Shown piece by piece: positions 22,136-34,288 of a DNA stretch of 64,000 nucleotides. Position numbers and translations under genes: made by a program. How positions within the stretch are numbered: position 1 is the first letter of the stretch; each line of letters opens with the position of its first letter. The notes beneath the pieces are model-generated. The model did no database searches. It was not told where the DNA came from and worked only from the letters and a program-made list of their open reading frames with translations. Source of the stretch: Chimonanthus salicifolius (lineage: Eukaryota > Streptophyta > Magnoliopsida > Laurales > Calycanthaceae); assembly GCA_013350335.1 (NCBI GenBank), contig CM023538.1, positions 47,238,201 to 47,302,200 on the forward strand, given 5' to 3'.

Positions 22136-24050
22136 GGCTCAGGCTTAGATTAAAGACTGAACTGAAAGAGAAGAAACAAAGGATATTGTTGTATGAAAGG
22201 TAACTTCTAGAACATGCAAATGATATACCACATGCTTATTATAAAAATGCTAAGTATAGGCCTCAATCATGTCTGAATTTAATTAGGCTACCCATTGTGA
22301 AACTGATTCATGCCCAGGCCCAACTCAAATTTTTGCATGTGGACTCAGCTTGAGTTGTATTCCTATTTCCTACCATCATCATGTGGCATATACCAAAAGC
22401 AAAATAATTTAGTCTACTCTAGACAACCGTGTACCTATCTGTGTTAGACATATGGCATGCTATGTAATTTTTCATACCACCAGTAATGAACACAATACTA
22501 GATCCATCCTATTGAAACAATGATTGTGTTACTGAGCAGAGGATTCTCTCGATCTGTTCAATGCCGTAAAATTGACCGTCTAGATTAATAAAAGAATTAC
22601 CCAATAATTAATCTGGAGCATCCTTTTGGTAGTCACCATTTGGCTAACCAAAGAGACTGAAGTATCAACTCAATTAAGTGATCTTAACAAACTAAATGTA
22701 GCTTAAAGGATAGGCAACCATACAAAAAAAGTAGCAACAATTGTATAAATGAGATCATCCAGTTAATGTGGTCCTGTTTATTAATCGACAAAGTGGTTTG
22801 CTAAATGATTATCCAAACGTAAAAATGTAACTTATGGCACCTAGTCCATTAGACCAATTCCAATAAGTAGGATGTCCACATATATACTATTCAAGTAAGA
22901 AGCATAATTTTAGATGGGATATGACTTTATTGAGAAATGAAGATTCTCTTCAATTCAGAGGAAGACATACAAATCCATCGTGTCCATTTTCACATGTATC
23001 AGCCAGGGAAAGGATTTTCTTTTTCAAACTCCTTTTCCCTCATCTAGAAACAACGTTGTTCTTCTCTCTCAGCAACTAACCCAGGAGTTTTCAGTCCTCC
23101 ACGCCTTGCTGGTTCTATCCTTGTCAACTGCAACGCTGCTCTTTTGCTCTGCGTGTGATTTCAGACGACGCTCGCTGTTCAGTCCGACCGTCTCTTCAGC
23201 ACTTGTTGGCCAGCCACCATTTCGTGCCTTTGTTTTTCAGATCTGCTATTCAGATCTCCTTCCCACAACAGACATCTTCTTGCTTCAGATCCGGACACCC
23301 AACACAGGTTTTTTTTTTTTAGACATGTTGCCCCGATCGCAGGCGCAACCCCTGCAGCATTCGTTGGACTCACACAGGGTCTCCGTAGACCCTTCTCCTC
23401 GGAAGAAACCCAACTGTTGCTGCCTCTACAACGCCGACACTGTCCTCTGCCACATGTTCGCCTATTCGTCGGACGGCCGTTTGTATTCGCTACTGTTCTC
23501 ACGTCGTTCTGCTGCCCTCCTCCGCAGCACCCCAGCCCTCTTTCTATGTTTCAAAGGTGTTGGATCTGCTCTCAGATCTGTTTATGAGGATGCTTTCTCA
23601 GGCTGATTCGCTGCCCCCAGGCGGACCCTGTTTCTGCATACGAACACCTCAGTAGTCGCTCCTTCTTCATCTCTGCTTGCCGGAGAACCCAACCCGGCCT
23701 GATGTCTCTGTTACCGTCGCTAATAACATCTATCATTAGATTTGCAGTCCCTCTTTCCGTAGAAATCGATTACACAAACCAACAAGAGGAGAAACGAAGC
23801 CACGACGGTGGTGATGTTGAGTAGGTAGGAGACGTCTCCTTCCTTGGAAGCTGTGGAACACAAAAAATCTAACATTTTTACCTCTATTGTTGACTAGCTA
23901 GCTCTCACGTTTATATACAATATAATGATGCATTTAATGTAGTTTCTTAGTTTTGTAGATAAAAGTAGACAATTCAAGAAAATCATATTAATTTAGCAGA
24001 TAATTGTACGATTGGAGTTTTAAAGTGAAGACCTAAGATTTATATAATTA
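22136..24050. other. Gene-free DNA; C/T-rich 208-codon open frame at 22980-23606 not accepted as a gene
   Basis: The frame at 22980-23606 is rich in S, L, R, C and F with no domain, and composition like the internal leader of LTR elements (compare 28,830-29,350). The stretch 23,620-23,870 is similarly GC-rich. This may be a fragment of a non-autonomous LTR element, but no LTR, PBS or PPT was found. Confidence 0.3.
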
Positions 24051-25275
24051 TTTCATGCCATTTTTAGGATTTTTATGTAAATTAATTAATCTGGATCCAA
24101 TTTTGAGAATTTAGATTAATTAATAATTTTTATATTTTAAGTGGCTGAATAATTATTTAATTCTAGATGATAGAAGCTGCAATTTCAAGTCATTGGAGCC
24201 AGAGAATCATTCAAATGGGTCAAACTAAGTTTCAATGGGCAGGCTACATATAAGTCTATGCGCATTTTGTAGTTAAGTCAGGCCAGTGCGCAAGGCCAGT
24301 CCTACTAAGGCCCAAGCTCTCAAATCCAATTCCAATGGGCCTAAGTTAAGGTCCACATCCAAGCCCAGAGTCTAATGCTCCATGGTCCATAAACCATAGC
24401 CCATATCCATTTACACAATGTCAGTTCCAATACCTAAACCTTGACCATCTTTCATGCGCACTCAATATCTACCCCTTCATATCTTTCATGCATTATTAGT
24501 AAACCCTAGAAGCCTTCATATAATCTAGACCATTCATTCATCCATCACTAGATCTAGGTCATTCATTATAATCATAAACATTTTAACCTTGGAATAATAT
24601 TCATCCATGCATCACCTATTAATTCATGCACTCATTTCATGCATTGATTATTTTAGCCATTAGATATAGGTCATTCAATCTCATCCATTCATTCATCTCT
24701 TAGAAACCCTAGAGCCTCCACATGCATCCACCACATACATACATTATCTTAGATTTAGGTCATGCATTTCAATATTCATCTAAGATCAACCTTTGAATAC
24801 AAACCCTCCATCAATCATCATTCCTTTCCTATGTTTAATTTTACCCAATTAAGCTTAGAACCATTAGATCTTAACCCTATTTAATCTTAGCCATCCAATC
24901 ACCAAACCCTATGTGTGAAACAACTTGAGGTACAAGCTAGCCTCCATTCAACCTTGCCACATCATCCATTGCCACATCATTCAATCCAATCTCCATAGCT
25001 CATGCACGATTTTTGCATAAAAAATACTCCATGCGTTTTAACCCATTTTCCATCTACATTCATTCATGACACATCACCTCCTCATCATATTCAAGCCCAC
25101 ACGATTTTTGCAATCTTTCACCCAATTCATGCGCATACACATAGTCAACTCTCCATATCACTTCAATTCATCGCCACCATCCATTCATCCCGTCTTCAAA
25201 TCTTAGCCATTCATTTTGCATCAACCCAAAACCCTAAACACACACCCCAAAATCGTGTAGCCCTTTATTTTTTTT
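24051..25275. other. CATT/CCAT-rich region, probably LTR-element derived
   Basis: Dense in CATTCATTCATCCAT and AAACCCTAGA motifs; no stable coding frame with a domain (the frame at 25,002-25,277 is low complexity). Lies directly left of the Gypsy LTR-like and gag relic. Confidence 0.3.
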
Positions 25276-25995
25276 AACGCCCTGCCCTTTTCACTTGCAC
25301 AAATCAGAGTATATATATATATATATATATAAGTGAGAAAGAGTGGGCCGTCACGACGCGAGTCAAGTCCGAGATTCCAAAACCCGACCCTTGACTGGCC
25401 ACTATTACTTGTGCGTGGACTAAGTCCATTAAAACATTTACACACGCCTATCTCATTGCTTGCGGAATAATTTATATGAATAAGATGTTATTCATTCTCT
25501 TGTCATCATTAGGCAAGGAAAGCCAATCACCATAAAATTCCAATAAAACTTAAAGATTATCAAACCATAGCAAATAAGTTCTAAGGTGTCCAAATAGTCT
25601 AAATTATTACAACCCAAAATGCAAGTCCTCTGAATATATCGTTGAAATCAAAACTAATTAATTTAAAGCTAAACCTTCCCAAGCTCCTACGCTTGGCTCC
25701 CTTCCGGTCCTACGTCATTTTCCTTAGCATTTCCTGTTCCATCATCTATAGGGTAGAAGTAGGGCATTAGTCAACATGCCCAGTAGGTATTCCAAATAGG
25801 GTTAAGGTACATAATGGAGTAATATTAGAATATCATAAATCAAGGGTTTATACATCATTAATCGCATATTTGTAAAAACATCTTGTAAGTAATAAAATAA
25901 TGCATGATGTCCTTATCATAGTCATGCTAATATAAGTGTCATGTCATGGGTGTCAATGCCAAATGAAATCCCACCAATGTCCATATCCAATCACA
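25276..25995. mobile_element. Gypsy LTR-like sequence next to the gag relic
   Basis: Starts near TTAACGCCCTGCCC, similar to the TGTAACGACCC ends seen elsewhere in the window, contains a (TA)n run at about 25,309-25,332, and includes CATGCCCAGTAGG, a counterpart of CATGCCCAGTGAAGG in the 16,235-18,254 insert. Boundaries uncertain. Confidence 0.35.
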
Positions 25996-26580
25996 TCATA
26001 AATCAATTAATGGTTTCCTTGGCCAATTATGTCCACAGTGTTTGAGGCGGCAACCACCAGGGCATTGTATACCCATCCACAAATTAACCTGGATTATCGG
26101 AGTGTGGACTCCTCCCTCTGGAAAGTAATGGTCCAGAAACATCCCAGCGAACTGGTCCCAAGTCATCTCTGTTATATCCGCCGCTGGAGTGTGCACTTGC
26201 TAATGTTCTATGACCTTCCACCATTTGCCTGCATCATTTACCAGTTGTGAGGTAGTTAGTAGTATTCGGTCCTCTTCATTGGTGATCTTAAGTAGCTTCA
26301 TAATCTTCGTGATATTCTCAATCCAATTCTCTGCTCCGGCGGGTCCCTCATTCCCTTTGAAATAAGGGGGACGCTGCTGCTGGAAATCTCTGACCATTGT
26401 TCGGTCCTGGGATTCATTGGAAGTAGTGCCTCCATTGCCGTTCTGGTGTTGCTGTAGAACGGAGGTGACTCCTGCCTGTACTAGACTCTGCAGGTCGGGA
26501 GCTACCACAGGAATATTCACCCTGTTTTCTCCGTTTTCCTGATTTGGGTTCTGTCGGGTATTTCTTCTTCGTGGAAGCAT
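25996..26580 (-). pseudogene. Ty3/Gypsy gag relic
   Basis: Minus-strand frame MLPRRRNTRQNPNQENG..., then QRPPYFKGNEGPAGAENWIE, GKWWKVIEH and, after a frame break near 26,198, DITEMTWDQFAGMFLDHYFP. This is the P-P-x-F-x-G...A-x-x-W...W-W...W-x-x-F...Y-F-P layout of Gypsy gag (retrotransposon gag domain). The zinc knuckle and pol are absent. Frameshifts at about 26,198 and 26,110 show that it is inactive. Confidence 0.88.
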
Positions 26581-27336
26581 TTTCCTAAGTCATCGAAACA
26601 TTGGTTGACTTAGTTTTCTCATAAGGACTTGTGTTCAAATACTTTGAAGTTACATTTGATCAAATAATCTTAGGGAGGGGAAAGTTTTGTTTAGTTCACC
26701 TACATATCACTTTGTGATCCTTACTTGGGGAAATTGCCTAAGTATCATATAGTGTTCCTTATTTTGGGGAAAACATGTAATGTTTCTTGTTTAGGGGAGG
26801 GACGTCCTATTTCGCTATGTTTAATAAATCTACAATTTATAATATAATAGATAATTATAGAGATCAAAGGTGGGAATGGAGAGATCAAAGGTGAGAGTAC
26901 CACGTTGGTCTACTTTGTCTCCACCCCTATTTTTATAGATAATTATAGAGTAAGTTTCACATCTCCCTTATTCGAAACATGAAAAAAATTATTTAATTAA
27001 TTTTTTTTTTAAAAAAAAAATCATGATTCAGTTTTTCCAATCATGGAAATCAACTAAACCCTAACCATTTATTATTCGAATTGAGAAAGGATTGGGTTTC
27101 TCTGATGTTGCAAGAACAAGATCCAAATGAGGCTTATGGTAAGCAAAGGCTAATGTAAAGGCCCAATGGCTAAACATGTTCCATGCCCTAAATCCTTGGC
27201 AAATTCATGCATCAAACGTATGATAAAGTATAACACAAATAGAGCTACAAAATTCAATAGATAAACACATCTATAAAATGTAGCATAAACTCCTTGGCAA
27301 CGTTGGAATGGTAATACATACACTCATAAAGTGGAA
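26581..27336. other. Gypsy leader-like DNA and 3' flank of the RLP pseudogene
   Basis: The part next to the gag start (26,581-26,900) is GGGG/GAGGGA-rich as in element leaders. A 25-base near-duplicate (GGAGAGATCAAAGGTG versus AGAGATCAAAGGTGGGAATG) lies at 26,859-26,895. No gene seen. Confidence 0.3.
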
Positions 27337-28579
27337 TCAATTTTTAAAGTAGCGATCTACAACTGAAAACAATTTCATTCTCGAACTCTTGCAAATATAA
27401 AGAAAAGCAATGAAACTCCAAAATCCCAATGCATAAGATATAGCAACACATGAGTAGAAAAATAGAGGATTGTCTGATATTGTTGATTCATCATTTTCTT
27501 TACTTTGCTCAACTGACCGTTTCGTTGGGGGATTGAGTGAACAATTTCTCTTGAGAGGTTGTCCACAGAGGCCTGGATTACCTCCATAGATACTCTCGTC
27601 GAATGTGTCAAATTGTCTATTGGAATATGGAATCATACCTGAAAGATTATTAAAAGCAACATTGAATGCAGAAAGGAAATGGAGTTGAGTTAATTCCATG
27701 GATATATGACCTGTCAGTTTGATGTTGGAGAGATCCAAGCTTTCTATATTCTATAAGTAATGAAAAGTTTTTGGAATATCAACAGTTAAAAGGTTGTGAG
27801 ACAAGTTCAAAGATCTTATCTCCTTCAAATATCCAATCTCCTGAGGAATTTCACCTATCAACTTATTTGAAGCGAAATCAATTCCGATCATTAAAAGAAG
27901 TGGAGTGCCTTCATAAGTGAGTTTTCTTCCTGTAATTGTAAAGGTGGTTCTTAAGTTGTAATTGACAGGTTTGTCTAGATGTGAAGCACCATGGTTGATC
28001 AAAGCAGAGATATTGTTGAAGTAAGGAGGTATGTCTCTAGAAATTTCATTATGTGAAAAGACCAGCAACCTAAGTTGTTGCATTTGACACAACTCAGTAG
28101 GAATATGCTCATCAAATTTATTTCCACCCAAAAGAAGTGATGTAAGATTTGAAAGTGTAGACAACCAACTTGGTACAATAACAGTAAATATATTCTCCCT
28201 TATATCAAACACATGTAAAGAAGAAATGTTGCTAGTCCTTGAAAGATCTTCGTCTCAGTGAAGGCATTTTTGTCAAGCAACAAAACTTCCAACCTCGTCA
28301 AATTGGAGTATGATGGTGTTGTATCAAAATGCAGACTATTATTTGATAAGCTTATGTATTCCAACGACACACTTTTCACAAACAACTCCATTAGTAATTC
28401 TCCTAAAAATTCATTGCTAGAAAGGTCCAACACTTTCAAATTTGAGGCCTCATTGTTGTGAGATTGGAAGTTGGTTATTCCTTATAATGCATTACCGGAC
28501 ATGTCCAGATATAATAGCTGAAGAAGTAGCATGGATGGAAGAAGACCTTCAATCTTGTTTTCAGGGATGTCAAGGTAGT

Positions 28580-28789
28580 TGTTGGAATATATTTGGAGTT
28601 CTAATATTAATAGACTTATTGTGTGATTATGAGTGTAAGTTGGGTTTACTTCTAATTAAGAGGTGTATTTGATTTATAATTAGTTAAGAGTTACAGTTTG
28701 AGTGTGATAGCCCTAGGGTTGGCTAGAGGCTATAAATACATGTAATAGCGTAGAGATTTAATAATATACTCAGATTATTTCTTTCTACA
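28580..28789 (+). repeat. 5' LTR of the non-autonomous element
   Basis: Contains TATAAATACATG near 28,731 (TATA-box-like, with the expected transcription start downstream) and is followed at once by the PBS. About 25 differences to the 3' LTR by eye. Confidence 0.88.
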
Positions 28790-28801
28790 TGGTATCAGTC
28801 A
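28790..28801 (+). other. Primer binding site
   Basis: TGGTATCAGTCA; the first nine bases match the complement of the initiator methionine tRNA 3' end. Directly adjacent to the 5' LTR. Confidence 0.85.
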
Positions 28802-30700
28802 AAATTAGATTTTAGTGGGCCTTCAATAAACAATTTTTTTCTTCTCTCCCTCTGCCAGAGGAGATTCATTGGCAGAGGGAGGGAAGGAGAAACATTCCAC
28901 TGTTGTTTCGGTTAGAGATCGGACACTTCCAAAGCTCCTGTTCTCTTTGCAGCCTTTTTCTTGTGGCCTACTGCAGACGTTGTGCAGCCGATCTCTGTGG
29001 TTTCTACAAACAAGAGAATTGGGTGATGTTATAATTCTTCTCTCCCTCTATTTTAGATCTAAGATCTTTTGCTACTGTTGTTAACCCTTTGCACTATTCC
29101 TGTTGTCTCTTTCCGTCCAACAACACTGCTGATCTCTGCCGTGAATCAGCAAGAAACCCTCTTATTCTTCTCGCCGCGTGTTTTTTTTTTTTTCAAATTT
29201 GCGATCACCGTTTGAAGTTCAAGCTTCTGTTTGGACGGTTTTAGCAGCACCTCTATGCTTTGAACTGAGCACTGCCCTTGATCCAGTGTTGTTTGGTGTT
29301 GCTACTTTTATTGGTGTAGTTGGGCTTACTGTCGCTGTTTTTTGTTCTGATAGTCCTTCAGGCTAAATTGTTCTCAGGTCATACAAGAAATCTGGATGGG
29401 ACTATCTTGTTGGAAATGTTATTCCTCTCAAAATTGGAGATCAAGTCCCTATTGAAGCCAGATTTTGCTGGGCATTTTTCAGATATTGTTGTTCGTATCG
29501 TGCTTCCATCTATCTTGTTAAAATTGCTTGCAATTATGTCAAGGCCAATGGTGCTTATTTTTCTGCCAGTGATGCTCATAATCACATCGTAGTTTGAATG
29601 GAAACAACCAATTGTGAATGAAGTGGATTCAAATCCGAGTATTTAGCAGAATCAGCAGTAGATTTCAAGATGGAAATAATTTGTGAAAGAAATAATAATC
29701 TTATCTCAAGAAAAGAACATTCAGAGACTCAAGGCAATTGTGCACAATGTTCAAGAACAAGTGACCCAATGTTGAGGCAGCAATACTACAACTGGTGCCA
29801 ATTCTAACTCTTAAACTGTTCAGATCGTGTTTCCAGATCCAGATCTGATCTGAGAAGGCATCCTTGGCTGAGGCTATGTCTTGTTTTGTTTTAGGCACGG
29901 GGTTGACTTGAGACTTTGGGAAGCATATTCCCATGGGCGATTCTGTGCAGTCTTTTTATCAGCCTTTATTTGGGTAGCAGGTTTCGACCAAGTGTTGATT
30001 CAAAATCACTTTTTAAAGAGGGGCATGGTTATTGGCTGCTGTTTTTGCCTCCAAGATGCAGAGGTGTCGTGCATCATTCATTTTTGTATTCAGAAAACTC
30101 TTTTAAAGGACAACAAAATATAGGATGGAGTCTCCTTACCTCAGTAGCCACCTATGTGCCTGGGATAATGCTTTACTGCAAAGCACTGGATCATTGTGTG
30201 CTCCAGTGGAACCAGATGCAGTGCCATCCACAGCTGCTAACAAGGAAGATCAACATGAATCTGCTCCACAATTGGTCAACACCATAATTGGTGAACTTGT
30301 CGGTGTTTTTTGTTGTTTCTTCTCGTCACGATGTGTGCTAAGAAGAAAGGGGGAGAGAAAATATGAGATTTGTCTTGTCGTCTGGCAATCTGCAACTTAG
30401 TGTTTTTGTTGTTTCTTCTCGCCACGACCGGTGAGATCTGTGCCAAGAAGAAAGGGAGAGAGCTGAAGAAAGGGACACAAATTGCCCTTCTGCTCCTACT
30501 TAGCTGCCTTTTGAGCAGCCTTGTTTCGTTTCTCTAATATAAGACGGCCTCTTTAGTGGAAGAAAGGGACACAACCTGCCCTTCGTTCGAGCACGTCTTG
30601 TTTTGTCGTTTCTCGAAAATGATACGGCATGTTTTGGACACATATCCATTTGTTGTGGAATTCATCCACTTATTTATTTGGACTCTGATTCGTTCCCACT

Positions 30701-30960
30701 TTTGCTGGCCTTTCATGGTTACAACCCTTTTGCTAACCTTTCATAGCTACAGCCTGTTTGCTGGCCTTTATGGTTACAGCCTTTGCTGGCCTTTATGGTT
30801 ACAGTCTTTGTTGGTCTTTTATGAATACAGCCTTATTTGTTGGCCTTTCATGGCTGTAGCCTTATTTGTCGGCCTTTCATGGTTACAGCCTTATTTGTTG
30901 GCCTTTCATGGCTACAGCCTTTGGTGGCCCTTCATGGCTTCAGCCTCTTTGCTGGCCTTT
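30701..30960 (+). repeat. 25-30-bp minisatellite inside the element (about 9.5 copies)
   Basis: Unit TTTGCTGGCCTTTCATGGTT + ACAGCC(TTA), with copies varying in length and in the CATGG(T/C)(T/C)(A/G/T)CAG part. The translated repeat gives a spurious W/L/F-rich frame at 30,556-30,969. Confidence 0.88.
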
Positions 30961-31315
30961 CCGATTTGATTGATCGATGTGATGACTTCATCCTTTTTTA
31001 GCATTTATTATACCCTTGTTTTGTAGGTCATTCATTGCCGGTGTTTATCACATATTGCGATCATCGTTTTTGTCGGACAACTGTCTTACGTCCACTACCG
31101 TCATCCGTGCCAAGTTTTGCATGTTTCAGGTCGCCATCTGTGTTTCCCGTCTGTCATTTTCTAGCCAATCAACGCTGTCTCTTCAACAAATTTTGCAACC
31201 AATCAGTTTGCTATCAACAAATCTTCATGGCCAATCGGTTGCCACTTTTGCAGTTCACCTGCTGATTCTTCATGTTCCAAACTTCACGTTCATCCACGCT
31301 TCAGCTTGCGGGGGA

Positions 31316-31526
31316 GTGTTGGAATACATTTAGGTTCTAATATTAATAGAATTATTGTGTGATTAGGAGTTTAAGTTGGGTTTACCTCTAATTAAGATGT
31401 GTATTTGATTTAGAATTGGTTAAGTGTTACAGTTTGAGTGTGATAATCTTAGGGTCGGCTAGAGGCGATAAATACATGCAATAGCATAGGGATTTAATAT
31501 AATACACAGATTATTACTTTTCTGCA
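31316..31526 (+). repeat. 3' LTR of the non-autonomous element
   Basis: Begins TGTTGGAATACATTTAGG after the purine tract at 31,307-31,315 and ends TTTTCTGCA. RLP coding sequence resumes immediately after the target duplication. Confidence 0.88.
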
Positions 31527-31787
31527 ATAGTAGAGACTAGTAGTATTTTCTGTCGAAGGAAGAGGGAAGGGACCAGTAAATAAATTGTCATTTAGTTTTA
31601 AGCATATCTCAGTAGTCCAGTCGAATATTAGCCAACTCGGAACGTAACCCCTAAGGTTAGCTCTTGATAATTCAAGATCTATCAACTGAGACTGATTGGT
31701 GAGGAAACTAGGAACAGAATCGCCACTCCTTGTATTGAGTTGACAATTTGAAATGTGTAGAGTGGAGAGTTGAAATGATGGAATCCA

Positions 31788-33932
31788 TGTTGGGGATTCA
31801 GTTTTATTGTATTTTAAATTTAACTCGCAAACGCACGAACCATTAAATAATGTAGTGAATGAGTGCGAGGTCGAACCTAAGGGAAATTAACAAAATATAT
31901 TTATGGAAATAAAAATAGTGCCATTAAAATAACGTGATCTAAGAAAATAAAATTTTGGGATTTAAGCTAAGCTAGATAATTTTTCTAAAACATAAGTTAT
32001 AATCTTAATTTAACAAAATTCTAGATTTAGAAAAACTTGTCTTTAAATAATTATATAACTTTGGAATTCAAATAAAATACGAGATCTAATTTTATCGTAC
32101 AAATCAATGATTTATAGATTTAATTAAAATTGTGGAGTGAATTTAAACAACCTCAATCTAATTTAAAATGCAAAGTTAAGAAACAAATAAAATATTTCCA
32201 ATATTTCAAGAGTTTTTATGATTAAATAAAAGAATAAAATAAAAATAATAAATCATTTACATAGTTTACAATGGAATCGAGACAAGTATCTAAGGTGGCA
32301 TGTTATCCAATTTAAAAATAAAATCATGGCCTAGACTATGAAATCCTCTAGAATTATTAAATGTAAATTCAAATTTATCATTTATTAAAAAAATTACGAC
32401 GTCCATTAAATTAGAATTTTTCAATTCAAGCCTTAGGCTTGGAGAGAAATTTACACTTGTCTCTCTAAATCTAAAAAAAAAACTGTTCTTAAAGAAAAAC
32501 CTTAGACTGGTCGATCAAGTTCCACCGATCCTAATATTGGTTCTACTTTTTATTGAAAAACTCTTAAAATAATATATTTCATAACATTCATAAAAAAAAT
32601 TAAAATAAAATTAAAACCATCATCCTAGAATATCTAATAATTGGAAGAACATGCGTCTAAATAAACTACCATGAATTTCATTAAAAAATTCATACACGTA
32701 TGTGACCACCATATGTGTCAAAAGGTCTTAGCCGAAACCCTCTTTTCACCCGTTGTACACGATTCAACTCCCAACCTTCCAAAAAGACAAACGTGCATGC
32801 AAATCCATAAAGAAATAGGTTCGGCCAGCCCTCTCTTCAATCAGCCAACGTGTCTTCTATATTTGCTTCCAACCGGGTAAGGAAATCAGCATCCACTCTT
32901 CTTTCTTTTCTCTGTTATAAGGTGCAGGCTGGCAGCAGATCTTCTCTCAATTTCCTTTCTTTCTTCTCTTCTTACAGCAAACAGATCTGCTGAACTGCTG
33001 TTTTGCTCTCACGAAAATGTTGATCTTTACTTCTGGCTGAGAAGATGATGTTGTTCAGTTTGCTTGCTTAAACGCTGTTGTACAATGGCTGCAAAAGATC
33101 TCCCCTCTCTGCAGCTGATTGCCTTTGCTGTATTATCTTTTTAAAACTCTGTTCAACATATTAATTCATTCAAACAGCAGAATAGTTCATTTACTGCTGT
33201 CCTTTTCTCAATGGATTTCAAATTTGCTGCCATGATGCTGCTGCAACTTTCTTCTCTATTTGTATCTTGTTGGTTCTTGAATCGATCCAGATTTGATTGT
33301 TGGCTGAGAAGGCATTTCTGTCCCTTTTCCCACGGTTCTTCAATTCCAACAACCTTCCCTTGGCTTTTGAAGAATCCAAAAGCTTTGTCATATCCAACTT
33401 CTCAGACTTGTCTGTAATAAAAAAATTCTTTTAAGTATCATATGAACCTCAACATAAGGTTATAAGAACAGTCCATTGTCCCTCACCAAAGAATCCACTT
33501 GACAAGAATTGTGTCTACTCGAACTCCAAGTTGTTTTCTTTGATGATGACATAGACAACTGGATACCCTTTTTGTTTTGTCCATGAATTCATGAACATAA
33601 ATAATTGGTTCACCATTTTCTTCCTGAAGAGCAGCCCCTAAATCTTCTGTCTTTACATTCGACCGAACATGATGCTTTATGTATGGAGCCAATGATCTCT
33701 GAAAACATTATGCACCAAGGTAGTTTTGTAGCATCTGAATCACAAACCCAAGATGGACTAAGAGAAATCTCATTTGTATAACCAAGCATATAATCAATTT
33801 TTATTTCAATTTCTTGTATTTTCCAAAATATTCTGCAAAGATTAAAAACACCATTAAACATATCTAATATTTACAAAATAAAGACTCATTAATCTAATAT
33901 TAATGGGTAAAAACATAATTTCTCAGTGTTCA
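31788..33932. mobile_element. Second insertion in the RLP pseudogene, probably LTR-element derived
   Basis: RLP coding sequence stops sharply at 31,787 and resumes at 33,933. The insert begins TGTTGGGGATTCAG and contains AAACGCACGAACC and AGGTCGAACCTAAGGGAAAT, blocks I recall from dispersed plant LTR repeats. CT-rich, leader-like DNA (32,870-33,320) follows. Minus-strand frames at 33,483-33,861 (for example SWVCDSDATKLPWC) have no recognised domain. No second LTR, PBS or exact target duplication was found; ATCCA before the left end and ATCA at the right end may be a decayed one. Confidence 0.5.
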
Positions 33933-34288
33933 TCAAGTTTCTAACTGCAACAAGAGATTATTTGCGAAACTGACTTGATCAAGATCAGATAAGTTGGCCA
34001 AAGTGGAAAACTCCAACACCCCATCAAAATTGTTGTATTCATGATAAATAAAAGTGACACTCAAGTGTCCAAGCCACAAAATGCTCCCATTTAAATTATT
34101 GTGGGACAAATCTAAACTTTCAAGAGAGTGCATATTGCTAATAGAAGGAGGAATGCTCCCACTCAGCAGATTATTGGATAGGTCTAGCATGGTGAGGTAA
34201 TCCATGTTGCCAATACATGGGGGAATTATACTTTCAAGTGCATTGCAGCTAAGGTACAAGAAAGAAAGTGCCCTCAATTCACAGAACC

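Larger units (their letters stand above)
28580..31526 (+). mobile_element. Non-autonomous LTR retrotransposon (LARD/TRIM-like, Copia-type ends)
   Basis: Two direct LTRs of 210 and 211 bp (28580-28789, 31316-31526) begin TGTTGGAAT and end CA. Next to the left LTR lies a PBS (TGGTATCAG, initiator-tRNA-Met type) and before the right LTR a purine tract GCGGGGGAG. Flanks are GTAGT (28575-28579) and ATAGT (31527-31531), a target duplication with one mismatch. The 2.5-kb interior has no gag or pol domain, so it would depend on another element's enzymes. It sits inside the RLP gene in opposite orientation and splits an LRR codon block. Confidence 0.88.
27337..34288 (-). pseudogene. LRR receptor-like protein (RLP) pseudogene, split by two insertions
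   Basis: Three minus-strand blocks form one RLP-type protein. N-terminal block 33,933-34,288 starts at a splice acceptor and encodes FCELRALSFLYLSCNALES and further 24-residue LRRs (LTMLDLSNNLLSGSIPPSIS). Middle block 31,527-31,787: WIPSFQLSTLHISNCQL, then LIDLELSRANLRGYVPSWLI. C-terminal block 27,337-28,579: more LRRs (NLKVLDLSSNEFLGELLMEL, GIDFASNKLIGEIPQEIG), then YGGNPGLCGQPLKRNC, an acidic spacer, one membrane segment (VAISYALGFWSFIAFLYIC) and a short basic tail, with no kinase. This is the plan of plant RLPs, cell-surface receptors in immunity or development. Breaks: a TAG after HYL near 27,751, a frameshift near 28,205, a stop near 28,487, plus the inserts at 28,580-31,526 and 31,788-33,932. 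The signal peptide and first exon were not found. Confidence 0.85.

Noticed and set aside
22980..23606. 208-codon open frame as a protein gene
   Set aside because: No domain; S/L/C/F-rich low-quality composition; C/T-rich leader-like DNA with an overlapping antisense frame; no splice or homology support.
25002..25277. 91-codon His/Thr/Pro-rich frame
   Set aside because: Low complexity derived from CATTCATCCAT-type repeats.
30556..30969. 137-codon W/F/L-rich frame as a gene
   Set aside because: It is the translation of a minisatellite inside a non-coding LTR element.
33483..33861. Minus-strand frames (SWVCDSDATKLPWC, ALQEENGEPIIYVHEF) as a gene or RLP exon
   Set aside because: No recognisable domain and no LRR pattern; they lie within the insertion that splits the RLP pseudogene.
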